Below the pieces are notes generated by a model that was not told the DNA's origin, did no database searches, and saw nothing but the letters and a program-made list of their open reading frames with translations. From Bacteroidota bacterium (GTDB lineage Bacteria > Bacteroidota > Bacteroidia > Chitinophagales > Chitinophagaceae), in assembly GCA_018267705.1 (NCBI GenBank), contig JAFDXX010000001.1, forward strand, positions 124,001 to 188,000: a DNA stretch of 64,000 bases. The letters run 5' to 3'. Both the position numbers and the translations under genes were made by a program. Positions 17,840-27,776 of this stretch are shown in pieces (within the stretch, counting starts at the first letter, position 1; the number at the start of each line of letters is the position of its first letter).

Positions 17840-19075
17840 ATGATTGAAATTAAAGTTCCATCGGTTGGAGAATCAATAAGTGAAGTAACACTTTTAAAGT
17901 GGACTAAAAAAGAAGGCAGTTATGTAGAAAGAGATGAAGTAATTGCCGAATTAGAAAGTGAAAAAGCAACGTTTGAAGTGAACGCAGAACAAAGCGGTAT
18001 TTTAAAACAATTGATTAATGAAGGCGATACTATTGCCATTGGAAGTGTTTTGGCTCAAATTGATGAAACAGCCGAAAAACCCGCTGTTACTGAAAAATTA
18101 AAAGATACAAATAACAAAAAAGAAGAACACAAACCAAACCAACCACCAACAACCAATCAAGCTGCTGTAACTGCCGTTGCAAATGATATTAAAGCAACAC
18201 CGGTTGCCAGTGCAATTATTGCAGATAAAAAAGTTGATGTAAATAAAATTGAAGCAAGCGGTTTTGGAGGAAAAATTCTAAAGAATGATGTGTTAGAAGC
18301 TTTAACCAATCCGGGTAAAAAAGCTTTTGAAAATGCAACATTATTTAGTAGAAATGTACGCAAAGAAAGAATGAGCAATTTGCGTAAAACTATAAGCAGA
18401 AGATTGGTTGAAGCAAAAAATACAACAGCCATGTTAACCACTTTTAATGAGGTTGATATGTCTGCAATAATGGAAGTAAGAAAAGCATATAAAGATAAAT
18501 TTAAAGAAGCTCACGGAGTAAACTTAGGCTTTATGAGTTTCTTTACAAAAGCTTGTGCTATTGCCTTAAATGAGTGGCCAAGTGTAAATGCTTATATTGA
18601 TGGAGATGAATTATTATATCATGATTATGCAGATATTTCTATTGCAGTAAGCACACCAAGAGGTTTAACTGTACCTGTAATTAGAAATGTAGAAAGTTTA
18701 AGCATGGCAGATATTGAAAAGAAAGTAATTGAATTAGCAACAAAAGCAAGAGACAGTAAATTAACTGCCGATGAATTGACGGGAGGAACTTTTACAATTA
18801 CCAACGGCGGTGTATTTGGAAGTTTAATGAGTACACCTATTATTAATATTCCACAAAGTGCTATTTTAGGTATGCATAAAATTCAAGAAAGACCAATGGC
18901 TATTAATGGAAAAGTAGAAATAAAACCAATGATGTATTTGGCTTTAAGTTACGATCATAGAATAATTGACGGAAGAGAAAGCGTAAGTTTTTTAGTTAGA
19001 GTAAAAGAATTATTAGAAAACCCTGCATTGTTATTAATAGGAAAAGATCCTGTAAAAACTTTACTAGAACTATAA
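17840..19075 (+). CDS. sucB: Dihydrolipoyllysine succinyltransferase (2-oxoglutarate dehydrogenase E2)
   Basis: 411 residues. An N-terminal lipoyl domain carries the lipoylated Lys42 in [12 protein letters not shown] Pro/Thr/Lys-rich linker follows (about 80-120), then a peripheral subunit-binding domain (about 123-160) and the acyltransferase domain with [11 protein letters not shown] and the catalytic His373 and Asp377 in [11 protein letters not shown]. Order and length fit SucB. It lies directly after sucA on the same strand and is followed by a strong hairpin, so sucA-sucB form the unit; the E3 gene is elsewhere. Confidence 0.96.
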   Translation: MIEIKVPSVGESISEVTLLKWTKKEGSYVERDEVIAELESEKATFEVNAEQSGILKQLINEGDTIAIGSVLAQIDETAEKPAVTEKLKDTNNKKEEHKPNQPPTTNQAAVTAVANDIKATPVASAIIADKKVDVNKIEASGFGGKILKNDVLEALTNPGKKAFENATLFSRNVRKERMSNLRKTISRRLVEAKNTTAMLTTFNEVDMSAIMEVRKAYKDKFKEAHGVNLGFMSFFTKACAIALNEWPSVNAYIDGDELLYHDYADISIAVSTPRGLTVPVIRNVESLSMADIEKKVIELATKARDSKLTADELTGGTFTITNGGVFGSLMSTPIINIPQSAILGMHKIQERPMAINGKVEIKPMMYLALSYDHRIIDGRESVSFLVRVKELLENPALLLIGKDPVKTLLEL

Positions 19076-19100
19076 TTAATTTTATTAATATAATTAAGCG

Positions 19101-19136
19101 GCGTGCATAAAATTTTTATGTACGCTGTTTTGTTTT
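19101..19136 (+). terminator. Intrinsic terminator after sucB
   Basis: GCGTGCATAAAA (19101-19112) pairs with TTTTATGTACGC (19114-19125) with one G-U wobble, followed by TGTTTTGTTTT. A long and convincing stem with a T-rich tail. Confidence 0.8.
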
Positions 19137-19146
19137 AAATTGCTTT

Positions 19147-20325
19147 GTGTCATTCATTCATCAACATATACTTACTACCCAAAAAATTATTGAGCAATAC
19201 AAAGGAGAAATACCTTTAGCTGCATATTTGAAAAACTATTTTTCACAATACAAGAAATATGGCAGTAAGGATAGAAAACAAATAACCAATTTATGTTTTA
19301 ATTATTTCCGATTAGGCAATGCAGCTAATACTATTTTGTTTAATGAAAAAATAAAAATTGCTTTGTTTTTGTGTAATAGAACTATTAAACCTGAATGGAA
19401 TATTTTGTTTGATGATGATTGGAAAACCAATTGGGTAAACAGTTTACAACAACGCATATATTTTGTTCAAGAAAAAAATAGTGCATTTAAAATTGATGAT
19501 GTTTTTTCTTTTGTGAATGAATTGAGCGATGGTATTGATAGAAACAATTTTATAAACTCTCATTTCATTCAACCCGATTTGTTTTTGCGTATTCGCCCCA
19601 ATAAAAAAGAAATTGTTTTACAAAAATTGAATGAAAATAATATTTCATTTACGCAATTAACTCATACTTGTTTGGCATTGCCTAATGCAAGTAAAATAGA
19701 AAATATTGTACATGTTGATGAAGAAGTTGTGGTGCAAGATTATTCTTCACAAAGAGTTACAGAATTATTGTTGCCAGTTATTTTAAACCAATCATCAAAA
19801 ATTTGGGATTGTTGTGCAGCAAGTGGAGGAAAATCTATTTTAGTAAAAGATGTTTTTGGAAATATTAATTTAACAGTAAGTGATGTAAGACAATCTATTC
19901 TTCAAAATTTGCAAAAACGCTTTATAAAAGCAGGCATTAAAAATTATCATTCATTTGTTGTAGACTTGAATAATCCGGCGTATAAGGCAGAGCACTCAAA
20001 GTTCAATTTAATTCTTTGTGATGCCCCTTGCAGTGGCAGTGGCACATGGGGCAGAACACCCGAACAACTTTTCTTCTTTAAAAAAGAAAAAATAAATAGT
20101 TATGCAACACTGCAAAAACAAATTGTAACCAATGCGGTAAAACAGCTATCAACAAACGGTTATTTTTTATACATTACTTGCTCTGTATTTAAGCAAGAAA
20201 ATGAAGATGTAGTAAACTTTATTCAAAAACAGTTCCATCTTACACTAATTAAAATGGAACTGTTGAAAGGTTATAATAATAAAGCAGATACTATGTTTGC
20301 TGCATTATTTTGTAATAAAAACTAA
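19147..20325 (+). CDS. RsmB/NOP2-type rRNA cytosine-C5 methyltransferase
   Basis: 392 residues from a GTG start. The C-terminal half is a SAM-dependent methyltransferase: SAM loop DCCAASGGKS (near residue 220), motif IV DAPCSGSGTWGRTPE with one of the two functional cysteines, and motif VI YITCSVFKQENE with the other. The N-terminal half is helical, as in RsmB (NusB-like fold). Substrate would be a cytosine in 16S rRNA, but which position cannot be told. No ATG lies close to the frame start, so GTG at 19147 is the best guess. Confidence 0.85.
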   Translation: MSFIHQHILTTQKIIEQYKGEIPLAAYLKNYFSQYKKYGSKDRKQITNLCFNYFRLGNAANTILFNEKIKIALFLCNRTIKPEWNILFDDDWKTNWVNSLQQRIYFVQEKNSAFKIDDVFSFVNELSDGIDRNNFINSHFIQPDLFLRIRPNKKEIVLQKLNENNISFTQLTHTCLALPNASKIENIVHVDEEVVVQDYSSQRVTELLLPVILNQSSKIWDCCAASGGKSILVKDVFGNINLTVSDVRQSILQNLQKRFIKAGIKNYHSFVVDLNNPAYKAEHSKFNLILCDAPCSGSGTWGRTPEQLFFFKKEKINSYATLQKQIVTNAVKQLSTNGYFLYITCSVFKQENEDVVNFIQKQFHLTLIKMELLKGYNNKADTMFAALFCNKN

Positions 20326-20328
20326 ATT

Positions 20329-23300
20329 CTATTTCCAATCTCCGTACAAAACAAATGCTCCCCAATAAAACGGATGCACATATTTGGGGTCTTTACTTAA
20401 TGTAGCTTGTGCTTTTCTTAACGCATCGGCTTTACCCATTGTTTGTAAATTTTTATAAAATTCATTCATTAAAATACTAGTAGCATTATCATCAACACTC
20501 CATAAAGAGGCAACTACACTTTTTACATTATTAATTAAAAAAGAATTGGCAGGAGATACGTACCATCCTTTTTTTAATTCTTGCGAAATAGCTGTTTCGC
20601 AAGCAGATAATGTTACTAGTTCGCAATTTTCAATATCTAAAGTTTTTACTTCTTCAATGGTTAGTTTTCCATCATCATTATTATCGGAAGCAAATTTTAA
20701 ATATGAATTTTTAAAGTCGGTATAGTCTAAAATACCATGTGTGGCAAAGTGTACATATTTGTTTTTTATTAAACTGTTTTTTGCTTTTTCTTCTGTAGCA
20801 GCTTCTTCAGTATATATGGTAGCTTTAGTAATAATTTTTCCTATTTCCATTACTTCTGTTTTCGCACTTGGTAAACTTTTATCAGGGTTACCAAATGCAG
20901 TAAATGATGCAAAGTTTTTGTCGGTGATACTGTTATCTGAAAATATATCTAGCTTGCTTGTATAGAATACGCTGAAATCTTCAACTAAAAAATGAAAAGA
21001 ACTATCTGCCATTCTTTGACCTAAACATTGAAAAGGGATATTGGTTAATCTTCCGTTTGGTATAATACAAAGTTTCTTTTTGTCTTTAATATCCGGCAAT
21101 ACATCTTTAATTAAAAGGTTATATAATTTTTCGGATGTTTCTGTAAAAGTTACGCCGCTAACGGGTTTGCGTTCACGTAATACGGTTGATCGTAATTGTA
21201 AAGTGCCCGTACCAGAAGCTTTTCCCGGTACATTAAGTAAACCTATGTATTGTGTAATGGTTGTGTTTATATCTTCTTTCATATCAATTACTTTTATGCC
21301 AACTTTTTCGTTGGTTACAGAAAAGATAAGTAATTGATTATCGTTTATTAAATATAGTAATGCTGCAACATCTGCTGGAAGTTTGTTTTTATATTTTTTG
21401 AATTCTTCAGGGTTAGCATTCTTTTTAAAATATTCTGAAAGGTCGGGATAGGTTTCAATTAATTTTTGTATGTAATTCAAATATTCACTTGCAACAATTT
21501 CTCTTTTTTTGTTGAGTGATGCAATTTGTTCTGTACTTTGTTGAATTTGTTGTGCATTGGCTTGTGTATTGTTTTTAGACTGAATATCTGCAATGCTTTT
21601 TTCAATAGCATTTTGTTGTTGCAATAGGGCAGAGGCTTTGTTTACAGCATTTTGTTTTTCTTTATCGTTACTGTTTACGGTAATTGTTCCTAATTTATCT
21701 TTTAAGGCGGCGTTACTGCTTTTGTTGGCATAAAACCATGCTTCTTCTGTTTTGTTGTTTGCTGCTAATGCCGCTACTAATTTGTTGTATAAATTAACTT
21801 TCTTTTCATCTTGCGAATATTTTTTCTTGGCACTTTCTCCGCCATATAAATTATTGGTATTTTTTTCTACTAATTCTACTGCTTTTTTAAAGTAAGTGAT
21901 AGCACTATCTGCTTTATTGTTATTGTAATGATATAAACCTAATTCGTACAATGCTTCCCAGTTTAATTTAGTAGTATTAAATTGTGTGCTAATGTTTGCT
22001 GCAGTTATTAAATTGCTATAGGCTTGCTCGTTTTTTGCTAATGCACTGTATGTTTTACCTAAGTAAATAGAAGATTCTACTATTCTTTCAATTTCATTGC
22101 TTTTTAAACCAATTTCTTTAGTAGCAATTAAATATTTTTCAGCATTATTATATTGATTTGTTGTGTAATATAATTTGCCCAATACTAAATTGGTAGCACA
22201 GGCTAATCTGTTTAATTGTTTTGATTGAATAAGCGGTAACAGTTCCAGTAATTGTTTTTCTGCTTCTTTATATTGTTTTAAATAATATTTACACTCGGCT
22301 ATGTTTACATTAATTAAAAGATAAGTTTCATCTATAATACCGGGTGTTAATTTTTTTTCTGCTTCAATAAATGCAGCTAAAGCTTTTTCATAATCGGCTT
22401 GTAAATAATATACATTACCAATATTGTTGATAGAAGTGGCTCTTGCAAATTCCATTTTTTCTAAAGTATAAATAGAATCTGCGGCTTTATAGGCAGCAAC
22501 ACTTTTTGCAAATTCTCCTTGAGCACTGTATAAAATTCCTTTTGTTATATAACCATCTGCTAATGATGCGTTGCTGCCGGTGGTAATATATAACTGCATG
22601 GCACTATCATTTGCGGCAAAACCTTTTTCAATATCGCCTTGTAATTGATATAAATAAGAAAGTGCGTTTAATGCATCACCTTGTAATAATTTATTAGAAA
22701 TGCTTTCTGCAATGGTAATAGATTGTTTGTATTTTTTTTCTGCTATATCAAAATTGCCTTTTGAAATATACAAATTAGCAATATTATTTATATTTTTTAT
22801 GTACTCTGTTTTATTACCAATAGAATCATACACCTGCATGGCTTTGTTATAGTTTTGCTCTGCCTTGGTAAAATCTAATTGCCAATAAGCAATATTGCCC
22901 ATACTATTGTATAAAAAACCAATATCTTCTTTACTACTTATTTTATTGCTTATGGTTACTGCCTGATTTAAATAATTTGCTGAAGCAGTAAAATTATAAT
23001 TGCGAGATTCTAAAGTTCCAAGATTAAGCAAACAGTAAAACTGAGTTACAATATCGCCTTCGGTTTTGCTTAATTCTAAACATTGTTTATAATACTTTTT
23101 AGCAGCACTACTATCGTACGAGAAGTAGGCCCCTGCTATATTTGAAAGCGAATTGATTAATTGTTTTTTTGAGTTGAGCGATTTGGCGTAATGATATGCT
23201 TTATTATAATATTCAACTGCTTTAGCATAGTTTTTATCATTTTTATAAACATCACCAACATTATTAAAGTTATTGATGATTGAGGAACTGTCTTTTATTA

Positions 23301-25122
23301 TGGCATAATAATTTGCAGAAGAATCATAAGCGTCTAATGCTTTTGTTTTTTCTCCGGTAAGTTTAAATAAGTCTCCTAACTTCTCCCAAGAAAAAGCCAT
23401 TCTTGAATTATTGTTTGCTATTTTGCCATAATGAATTGCTTCTTTATGTGAGGCAATGGCTTCATTATATTTACCTAAATTCCATAAAGATTGCCCCATC
23501 ATTGATTTTGCATAACTGGCATTATTGTAATCGTTTTCTTGTATTAATGTTGGGAATGTTTTTTCGTAAATTTCAATGCTTTTGTTGTAGTTGCCTATTT
23601 TAAAATTTGAGTAACCAATTCTGTTTGTAATAATGGCTTCTAATCTTTTCTTTCCAAAGTTTTTATATATGGAAGCTGAAGAATCAAAATAGGGAAGTGC
23701 TTCTTTATATAATCCTTGATTATTGTAGGTTAAGCCAATATATTCGTAACTAACTGCTAAATCGTTTTTAGATTGAAAGTTGTTGATTGATTTGCTTATT
23801 TGAATAGCTTTGGTAAAGTTTACTAAAGCATTTTTATAGTTACCTGCATCATAATCAATCCAACCTGCATAATCATAACGTTTACGTAAATTAAAAGTGT
23901 AAGTTGATGTTTCAATAAAAGGTTTTAGTTCTTCTAATCTTTTTTCTATTATAGCAACTGCATTTCTACCTTCAACATATTTTGATATTTTGTATAAACA
24001 ATATATTTTTTTAAAATGAGCTTGTATTTCTATATTATAATCTTTGCAAAGCATTGCCAGTTTTATAGTTTCATCGCACAGAGGAACTGCTTCGCTATAT
24101 TTTTCTTGATTTTGATACCATTCTGCTTTGCATATTGTTAAGGCAGCTTTGCCCGAAGTATCGTTAATGGCATTGGCAATTTCAAAACCGAAATCAATCA
24201 TATCTTTTGCTTTTGCAAATTCATCTGAAGCAATTAAACTAATAGATTCATCTCCTAAAGTATTTATAGTGCCTTCTTTTTTTATAGAAGCTTTATGTTC
24301 AAGTGCGTATTTGGTAAAGGCCGCTTTATTTTTACGTAAACTGTATAATTCATCTTTTATTTCATAGGCACTTGTTAAGGCTTTGTTTAAAACCCATGTG
24401 GCAAAAGTTTCACTTGATTTCCATGTATAGCCAATGTATTTACCGGGATAAGATTTTACAAATTGAAGAAAGTGTTTTAAATCGGTTTCTTTTGCATCTC
24501 TCATTACTTCCATAACGCTTTTGCCTTTGTATCTTCCGGAGTCTATTATTTTATTTACTTCATCGGTTGGTTTAAAAAGATCTTTTAATGAATAGTAAAC
24601 ATCTTTAATGTCTGCAATAATTTCTTTATTTAAACTGTCTTCTAATTGTTTGCTATCATGTTGATATATATAGGCAGGTTTGGCAAAGATTTTATTGTTT
24701 AAATCTTTGAATTGAATATTCATGGTAGCTAAATCGAAATAAAGACTATGATAATCTTTTTTAGGAATATTGATATAGGTAGTTAATAAATCTCCTACAC
24801 GTACAGAATCTTTAGATGAAAATTTTTTATTAAGTGTGATAAGAGCTCCACAGGTATCTTTTCCTAAATATATAATTCTGAAAAAGCCAAGCTCTGCATA
24901 ACCTTCGGTTCCTGCCTCTTTTCTATATACACTTCGAACTCTTCCTGTTGCGTTTAGTTTAAGCCCATCGTTACTGCCTGCATAAATTAATGCTAAGGTT
25001 GTATCGTGTGTAGTGAATATATAAGAAATTTTAAAAGATATTTCTTTGCTTTCTGTTGCTTGTTGTGCTTTACTATAGTGAATAACGAATAATGTAATGA
25101 ATAGGATAAATAGTTTTTTCAT
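20329..25122 (-). CDS. Exported TPR-rich protein with C-terminal CHAT (caspase-like) protease domain
   Basis: About 1597 residues from MKKLFILFITLFVIHYSKAQ, a clear signal peptide; the ATG 36 bases upstream would only prepend a hydrophilic dozen residues. The middle (about 300-1100) is a long series of TPR repeats with recurring pattern GDxYKxxxNYAKAVEYYNKAY. A coiled-coil stretch precedes the CHAT domain (about 1290-1597). The caspase-type dyad is intact: His1462 in VHFATHGILD and Cys1508 in LVTLSACETA. CHAT domains cleave proteins after being activated through their TPR or partner domains. Being exported, this one would act in the periplasm or at the surface. Only 26 bases separate it from the upstream C14 caspase gene. 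Confidence 0.88.
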   Translation of the reverse strand: MKKLFILFITLFVIHYSKAQQATESKEISFKISYIFTTHDTTLALIYAGSNDGLKLNATGRVRSVYRKEAGTEGYAELGFFRIIYLGKDTCGALITLNKKFSSKDSVRVGDLLTTYINIPKKDYHSLYFDLATMNIQFKDLNNKIFAKPAYIYQHDSKQLEDSLNKEIIADIKDVYYSLKDLFKPTDEVNKIIDSGRYKGKSVMEVMRDAKETDLKHFLQFVKSYPGKYIGYTWKSSETFATWVLNKALTSAYEIKDELYSLRKNKAAFTKYALEHKASIKKEGTINTLGDESISLIASDEFAKAKDMIDFGFEIANAINDTSGKAALTICKAEWYQNQEKYSEAVPLCDETIKLAMLCKDYNIEIQAHFKKIYCLYKISKYVEGRNAVAIIEKRLEELKPFIETSTYTFNLRKRYDYAGWIDYDAGNYKNALVNFTKAIQISKSINNFQSKNDLAVSYEYIGLTYNNQGLYKEALPYFDSSASIYKNFGKKRLEAIITNRIGYSNFKIGNYNKSIEIYEKTFPTLIQENDYNNASYAKSMMGQSLWNLGKYNEAIASHKEAIHYGKIANNNSRMAFSWEKLGDLFKLTGEKTKALDAYDSSANYYAIIKDSSSIINNFNNVGDVYKNDKNYAKAVEYYNKAYHYAKSLNSKKQLINSLSNIAGAYFSYDSSAAKKYYKQCLELSKTEGDIVTQFYCLLNLGTLESRNYNFTASANYLNQAVTISNKISSKEDIGFLYNSMGNIAYWQLDFTKAEQNYNKAMQVYDSIGNKTEYIKNINNIANLYISKGNFDIAEKKYKQSITIAESISNKLLQGDALNALSYLYQLQGDIEKGFAANDSAMQLYITTGSNASLADGYITKGILYSAQGEFAKSVAAYKAADSIYTLEKMEFARATSINNIGNVYYLQADYEKALAAFIEAEKKLTPGIIDETYLLINVNIAECKYYLKQYKEAEKQLLELLPLIQSKQLNRLACATNLVLGKLYYTTNQYNNAEKYLIATKEIGLKSNEIERIVESSIYLGKTYSALAKNEQAYSNLITAANISTQFNTTKLNWEALYELGLYHYNNNKADSAITYFKKAVELVEKNTNNLYGGESAKKKYSQDEKKVNLYNKLVAALAANNKTEEAWFYANKSSNAALKDKLGTITVNSNDKEKQNAVNKASALLQQQNAIEKSIADIQSKNNTQANAQQIQQSTEQIASLNKKREIVASEYLNYIQKLIETYPDLSEYFKKNANPEEFKKYKNKLPADVAALLYLINDNQLLIFSVTNEKVGIKVIDMKEDINTTITQYIGLLNVPGKASGTGTLQLRSTVLRERKPVSGVTFTETSEKLYNLLIKDVLPDIKDKKKLCIIPNGRLTNIPFQCLGQRMADSSFHFLVEDFSVFYTSKLDIFSDNSITDKNFASFTAFGNPDKSLPSAKTEVMEIGKIITKATIYTEEAATEEKAKNSLIKNKYVHFATHGILDYTDFKNSYLKFASDNNDDGKLTIEEVKTLDIENCELVTLSACETAISQELKKGWYVSPANSFLINNVKSVVASLWSVDDNATSILMNEFYKNLQTMGKADALRKAQATLSKDPKYVHPFYWGAFVLYGDWK

Positions 25123-25148
25123 ACAATTTTTTTGATGTAGTTTATAAA

Positions 25149-27125
25149 TTAATACCAAATGGTAAATGCTGCGGTTACAATACCTAATTCTTCTACTTTC
25201 ACTTGGCTGATAGATGATCTTGTATGCACTGCAGTAGTATTTTCTGAAAACATATCATCCACTACTTTTTCAAAAGATTGTAGTTGCCCTGTATTGCTTC
25301 TGGTGCGTTTGCGGTTTAATACAAGTCTTAAATCTATTGGTACTTTAGAGAATATGCCTTTAAAAAATTCTTTACCTCTTGGTGTTATGGCATCTACTTG
25401 TATGCTTGATATTAATTTTGTTTCGCCGGGTCTAATAATGTAATCTTGTGGTTCTTCACTTTCATCTGGTATTAAAACTTTAATATCGTTATTGGGTAAT
25501 AAATCTAAAATGGTAAAATATAATGCTTGTGCTCCTTTGTTGGTTATTTTAACGCTAAATTGATCGTTAGGCCTCATCATCATTTCTTTTCCGGCACCAA
25601 GGTTAAGTTTTGCGGGAATAACTTCTAAAGTAACATCGTTGGCATAGGTTCCACCATCTGCAATATTTCTAAAATATTTAATGCGTACAATTCTTTTCAT
25701 TCCATCCATAAAATATTTCCAATCATCTGCAGTTAATGTATCTTTTGAAGTGAATGTTTTTGAGTAATGAACGCTATCGCCTTTTTCAACTAAACTAATT
25801 AAATAATTGCCATTGGATTGTTTAGTAATATCTAACATCATATCGGCATTTTCTGTTACGGTTAAAAATGGATATTGTTTAATATTATTTTCTATTTGTT
25901 TTTTTAGTAGTGATGCTCGTCCGTTTTTTTCTTTTTCTGTAATAGCTTTTATAAATACGCTTCCGTTAAAACTTCCGTAGCTAATACCATCAATTTTTAT
26001 AATATATGCTTCAGCTTTATTTAAAGGTTTATTACTGATGCATAAACTTTGAAAAGTGCCTGTTTGTTTTACAACACCTTCGGCAACTAAAGTATTATCG
26101 GTAGTTAAAATTTTAAAACTATTACCGTTATTAATATTATCTAATACTCCTGCATTTATAAAGAAGGTGCTATCGTTAGTAGAAAACCTTTCTATTTTAA
26201 AATTTTCTTCGCGTTGTATAAATTTTCCGCTAAAAACTTCTTGAGAAACATCTCCCTCAATCATAGGAATTTGTGTAGGAATACTTGCCTGAATTTGTGC
26301 TTTTATTTTGTGAAAAAGTGTTGCATAATCTGTGCCTTCATGTAAGTTGGTGATTGCTTTTGCAAATGCGTAGGAGAGAGAACCAACACCAACTTGATTA
26401 ATATCTTTGCTTTCATAATTCATTTGATTAGGACTTGATGCACTTATTACAACCATATTGGCATCATTATCGTTTTTTAATTTTAAGAAACCTTGTTCCT
26501 CTCCGCTATTTCCTTTTAAATCTATATTTACTTTGGGATGATAACCAGGGCTTTGAAATGCAGTAGCTTCTCCACGACAAATAGCAAACTCATTACCTCT
26601 TGTTGCAGTACCAGAATAACAAGCATCTAATAACACTAATAAACTTCCTTTACTGCCAATTTTTTTTCTTATCTGTTGTAATTTTTCTCCCAATAAATCA
26701 TCACGCAAATGGTTCTGCCCTGTATAAGTTACAGGATCATAATTAGCTTTTGCATCGTAAGGAATAATGGCTTCATCATAGCCATCGGGTTCATCTCCAT
26801 TATCATCTTCAATTTGTTGCCCATGTCCTGAGAATTGAAAGAAAACAATATCACCATCGCCGGCACGTTCAATTAATTTATCTAAAGCCTTAATTATATT
26901 AGCTTTTGTAGCTGTTTGATTTAAAAGCGTATCAATATTTTTTTCTGCAAAACCATTTTTTTCTAAAGCAGCTTTTACATACTTTAAATCGTTCATAGAA
27001 CTAAGGTTACGCCAACGGCCACCTTGCGGATAATCTCCAACGGCAACTACCAATGCAATTTTCTTTTGTGCAAGAACGGGTACGGTAATACAGGCTGCTA
27101 CAAGCAGAATAAAAATATTTTTCAT
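25149..27125 (-). CDS. Exported C14-family caspase (metacaspase-like) protein
   Basis: 658 residues with a signal peptide (through PVLAQ, 20). The p20-like domain (about 21-290) has the catalytic His101 in FQFSGHGQQ and Cys169 in LLDACYSGTATRG, plus the acidic DGYDEAI segment often seen near the metacaspase substrate pocket. The C-terminal part (about 300-658) is beta rich and contains a DUF4384-like section (MRPNDQFSVKITNKGAQALYFTILDLLPN). It precedes the TPR-CHAT gene on the same strand, so two caspase-fold enzymes are co-encoded and co-exported. Substrate unknown. Basic residue specificity (metacaspase-like) is a family guess only. Confidence 0.88.
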   Translation of the reverse strand: MKNIFILLVAACITVPVLAQKKIALVVAVGDYPQGGRWRNLSSMNDLKYVKAALEKNGFAEKNIDTLLNQTATKANIIKALDKLIERAGDGDIVFFQFSGHGQQIEDDNGDEPDGYDEAIIPYDAKANYDPVTYTGQNHLRDDLLGEKLQQIRKKIGSKGSLLVLLDACYSGTATRGNEFAICRGEATAFQSPGYHPKVNIDLKGNSGEEQGFLKLKNDNDANMVVISASSPNQMNYESKDINQVGVGSLSYAFAKAITNLHEGTDYATLFHKIKAQIQASIPTQIPMIEGDVSQEVFSGKFIQREENFKIERFSTNDSTFFINAGVLDNINNGNSFKILTTDNTLVAEGVVKQTGTFQSLCISNKPLNKAEAYIIKIDGISYGSFNGSVFIKAITEKEKNGRASLLKKQIENNIKQYPFLTVTENADMMLDITKQSNGNYLISLVEKGDSVHYSKTFTSKDTLTADDWKYFMDGMKRIVRIKYFRNIADGGTYANDVTLEVIPAKLNLGAGKEMMMRPNDQFSVKITNKGAQALYFTILDLLPNNDIKVLIPDESEEPQDYIIRPGETKLISSIQVDAITPRGKEFFKGIFSKVPIDLRLVLNRKRTRSNTGQLQSFEKVVDDMFSENTTAVHTRSSISQVKVEELGIVTAAFTIWY

Positions 27126-27281
27126 GGGTTGTTTGTTTAAAACGGAAATGAATTTTCAAAAGGGGATGAAGTGAAGGTGAAAATTCCACAACCACGCCAT
27201 GAAAATAACAAGTTTTTATCAAACACAAAATACATTACCATTTATTTACTACTAACGAAAGAGCAGTTAATGCTTTTCAGT

Positions 27282-27289
27282 TACCTTTG
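27282..27289 (+). promoter_or_regulatory. -7 promoter element of ccmE
   Basis: TACCTTTG matches TAnnTTTG exactly and lies 18 bases before the ATG at 27308. No good -33 element is present at the standard spacing. Confidence 0.5.
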
Positions 27290-27307
27290 CCACCGAAATA
27301 AAAGTGT

Positions 27308-27718
27308 ATGAAAAAAACGCATATCATAATGTTGGTTTTAATTGCAGCTGCTATTACGGTTTTAATTAGCTACACAGGCAATTTAACTACTTACGAAACT
27401 ATTGCATCTGCCAAAGAAAAACCCGGAAAATTTGTAAACTTAATTGCAAAAATTGATAAAAGTCAGCCCGTTACTTACGATGCTGTTAAAGATCCTAACT
27501 ATCTTTCTTTTGTTGCCGTAGATACTTTGGGCAATACCGTAAAAGTTATTTACCATAATACAAAACCAACCGATATGGAAAAGAGTGAAAGGCTTGTGTT
27601 GAAAGGAAAAATAATTGATGGTGAATTTCAATGCAAAGATATTTTATTGAAATGCCCCAGTAAATATAAAGATGATGAAAAGCAAGTTGAAAAAAATGTA
27701 CAAGCATCTGCCAACTAA
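27308..27718 (+). CDS. ccmE: Cytochrome c maturation haem chaperone CcmE, cysteine variant
   Basis: 136 residues. One N-terminal membrane helix (about 5-22) anchors an OB-fold domain (SFVAVDTLGNTVKVIYHNTKPTDMEKSERLVLKGKI). In classical CcmE the haem is bound by a histidine in HxxxY. Here the equivalent motif is CPSKY with Cys116 and Tyr120, as in the CxxxY-type variant known from system I* organisms. It carries haem at the outer face of the inner membrane for transfer to apocytochromes. The CcmF-type lyase gene follows 58 bases downstream. Confidence 0.88.
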   Translation: MKKTHIIMLVLIAAAITVLISYTGNLTTYETIASAKEKPGKFVNLIAKIDKSQPVTYDAVKDPNYLSFVAVDTLGNTVKVIYHNTKPTDMEKSERLVLKGKIIDGEFQCKDILLKCPSKYKDDEKQVEKNVQASAN

Positions 27719-27776
27719 TTTTCAATTTTATTTTTATAACACTTAACACAGTTGATAATTTTTTTGAAACATATAC

